From Lactiplantibacillus daoliensis (GTDB taxonomy: Bacteria; Bacillota; Bacilli; Lactobacillales; Lactobacillaceae): a DNA stretch of 64,000 nt. Under the pieces are notes generated by a model that ran no database searches, had not been told where the DNA came from, and was given only the letters and a program-made list of their open reading frames with translations. Every line of letters begins with the position of its first letter. The first letter of the stretch is position 1. A program made the translations under genes and the position numbers. Positions 62,731 through 64,000 of this stretch are shown in pieces. The stretch spans positions 1 to 64,000 of the forward strand of contig NZ_BJDH01000005.1 of the NCBI RefSeq assembly GCF_005405005.1. Reading direction: 5' to 3'.

Positions 62731-63102
62731 TTAGCGCGCGTAAGGTCGATAAGTCCGGTGCTTGGTTTCGTATTCAGTTAGCTTGGCAATTTTTCCAGCA
62801 TTAAAATCAATTACTGAAACACCGTCAAAGGCAGAGATCGTTTGTGTCTTAGCCTTAAAAAACCACGTTACCACGACACAGTGGTCATTAACGGGCAAAA
62901 TTCGTTGAATATCCCAAGCCAACACTGTTTGGACGGTCAGTTGATGGTCGATCCACGGCTGGATTTCGGTAAGTCCCTCATAAGTTGCACCGTAACATTC
63001 GCGATAGGCACAATCAGCTGTAAAGAAGGTTGTCAGTGCTGGAAAGTCCCTGGTGAGCCAACAATTAAAATACTGACGAATCAGGTGTTCGTTTGGTGAC
63101 AT
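62731..63102 (-). CDS. SnoaL/NTF2-like protein
   Basis: A 123-residue protein with a cone-shaped NTF2-like pattern: RQYFNCWLTRDFPALTTFF, YEGLTEIQPWIDH and VTWFFKAKTQTISAFDGVSVIDF. These small proteins act as enzymes or binding folds; no active-site prediction is safe. AGGAGG precedes ATG 63102. The start lies inside the end of the aminotransferase gene, overlapping by 38 bases, so the two are coupled. Confidence 0.85.
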   Translation of the reverse strand: MSPNEHLIRQYFNCWLTRDFPALTTFFTADCAYRECYGATYEGLTEIQPWIDHQLTVQTVLAWDIQRILPVNDHCVVVTWFFKAKTQTISAFDGVSVIDFNAGKIAKLTEYETKHRTYRPYAR

Positions 63103-64000
63103 CAGTTTTGCCTCCTACCGGAAAGTTTTGTTCAATTAATTGTGTGAGAATTCGAATGCCACGCTCAAAACGTACGGTCGATTCATAAGAAAAACTCAAC
63201 CGAATAAATTGGTTCGGTCGAAAATCATAAATGTTGCCAGGGTTAAATAAGACATTTTGTGCGGTTGCCATATCGAATAATTTTGGAATGTTGATCTGGT
63301 CTGCCAGACGTATCCAAAGGTAGAAACCACCAGTCGGCGCTTGCCAGGTCGCAATGCCGTGACCCCAGTACTTTTGCAAAATGGCTTGCGCAGCCGCAGC
63401 TTTTTTAGCCAAGACCGCCCGAAAATTAGCTTGATAAGTCTCATAATCAGGATCAGCTAGAATTTCTGCTAAGACGAGTTGGGAAAGCGAACTGGCACCG
63501 TAGTCAGTTTGCATGCGCACATCCGTTAAGCGGTCGATCACGGGCTTTGACGCAACGGTCCAGCCAAGTCGAAGGCCGGGGGCTAATGATTTAGAGATGC
63601 TGCCAAAATAAATGACGTTACCTGTCGTGTCCAGTGCTTTGAGTGGTTGTGGTGGCTGTTCTTCGAACCAAACATCCTGATAGGCGGCGTCCTCCAAAAT
63701 TGGCATTTGATGTTCTTGTGCGTAGGCCAAAACTTGTTGACGGCGTTCAGCGCTCATGACAATTCCAGTCGGGTTGTTAAAGGTCGGAATGGTATACATG
63801 ATTGCTTGTGAATCGGCGGCTGGGGGCGTTAATTGCCAGTAGGCCATTCCTTGATTATCCATGGGAACACCAGACAAGTGGGTGTTGGCTGATTGAAAGA
63901 CCTGCAACGACTTGACATAAGTTGGTGCTTCGGTATAGATCGTCGCATTTTTTGGAAAAAGTGATACCGAGACGAGTTGCAGTGCCTGCAATGAGCCAGA
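63065..64000 (-). CDS. PLP-dependent aminotransferase (class I/II), 5' end beyond window
   Basis: The visible 312 codons are the body of a fold type I aminotransferase. It starts with SGSLQALQLVS, then PTFNNPTGIVMS, EDAAYQDVWF, and FGSISKSLAPGLRLGW, where the Lys of SISKS binds PLP. Such sequences occur in stand-alone aminotransferases and in MocR regulators, where a GntR helix-turn-helix precedes; the missing N-terminus would decide. The last residues run into the next gene by 38 bases. Confidence 0.9.
   Translation of the reverse strand, partial: SGSLQALQLVSVSLFPKNATIYTEAPTYVKSLQVFQSANTHLSGVPMDNQGMAYWQLTPPAADSQAIMYTIPTFNNPTGIVMSAERRQQVLAYAQEHQMPILEDAAYQDVWFEEQPPQPLKALDTTGNVIYFGSISKSLAPGLRLGWTVASKPVIDRLTDVRMQTDYGASSLSQLVLAEILADPDYETYQANFRAVLAKKAAAAQAILQKYWGHGIATWQAPTGGFYLWIRLADQINIPKLFDMATAQNVLFNPGNIYDFRPNQFIRLSFSYESTVRFERGIRILTQLIEQNFPVGGKTDVTKRTPDSSVF

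Overview
The window comes from a lactic acid bacterium of the Lactobacillaceae, most likely the Lactiplantibacillus plantarum group. This is inferred from protein character, from T-box and SAM-III (SMK box) leaders on metE, leuS, argS and metK, and from a WxL/DUF916 surface-protein cluster; no database search was run. It is ordinary chromosome with no insertion sequence, prophage, CRISPR array or replication origin visible. Genes are compact, with strong GGAGG-type ribosome sites and many intrinsic terminators. Layout: 1-545 is the end of a tRNA cluster (Tyr, Trp, His, Gln, Cys, Leu). 632-3799 holds a membrane protein, an ASCH-like gene broken by an in-frame stop, an acetyltransferase and a phosphoesterase. 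3922-4005 is a candidate small RNA. 4123-10407 is methionine/SAM centred: mmuP-alsS divergent from mmuM, then metK behind an SMK-box riboswitch. 10751-14674 holds a drug efflux pump with an alpha/beta hydrolase, a small immunity-like protein, mnmM (apparently starting at ATC) and a PAP2 phosphatase. 14782-23188 carries T-box-controlled leuS, a MurJ/YtgP-type flippase, a pseudouridine synthase, nnrD, pepV and a universal stress protein. 23402-28352 is a five-gene glycerol-3-phosphate/glycerophosphodiester uptake operon (ugpC-A-E-B-Q) with Pho-box-like repeats upstream. 28413-29537 is a deoxynucleoside kinase and mscL. 29889-34620 is a four-gene cell-surface cluster: BspA-like/MucBP/WxL protein, small LPXTG protein, WxL protein, DUF916 protein. 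34879-39739 has a HAD phosphatase, an unknown protein, an Agr/Pln-type two-component system and two small membrane or lipoprotein genes. 39811-39986 is the most interesting intergenic region: a candidate small RNA with two adjacent hairpins, each showing a CCCCCA loop, behind a promoter with a TTCACA-N5-TTCACA direct repeat. 40106-45863 contains lipoproteins, a CPBP protease, an OhrR-type regulator, a second tRNA-His, tRNA-Leu, a three-gene envelope cluster and GtrA/YisL membrane proteins. 45933-50107 is metE plus the YitJ-type bifunctional methionine enzyme behind a T-box. 50846-58660 has a MATE pump, a DUF2187 protein, tRNA-Gly, an ElaA-type acetyltransferase, a UvrA paralogue, an unknown protein and T-box-controlled argS. 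58798-64000 has a permuted papain-fold protein, a MacB-type ABC transporter, a PhnB-like protein, a SnoaL-like protein and a truncated aminotransferase gene. Methionine is the recurring theme: S-methylmethionine uptake and methyl transfer (mmuP, mmuM), de novo synthesis (metE plus a methylenetetrahydrofolate reductase fusion) and SAM synthesis (metK). MetE is sensed by tRNA charging and MetK by SAM itself.
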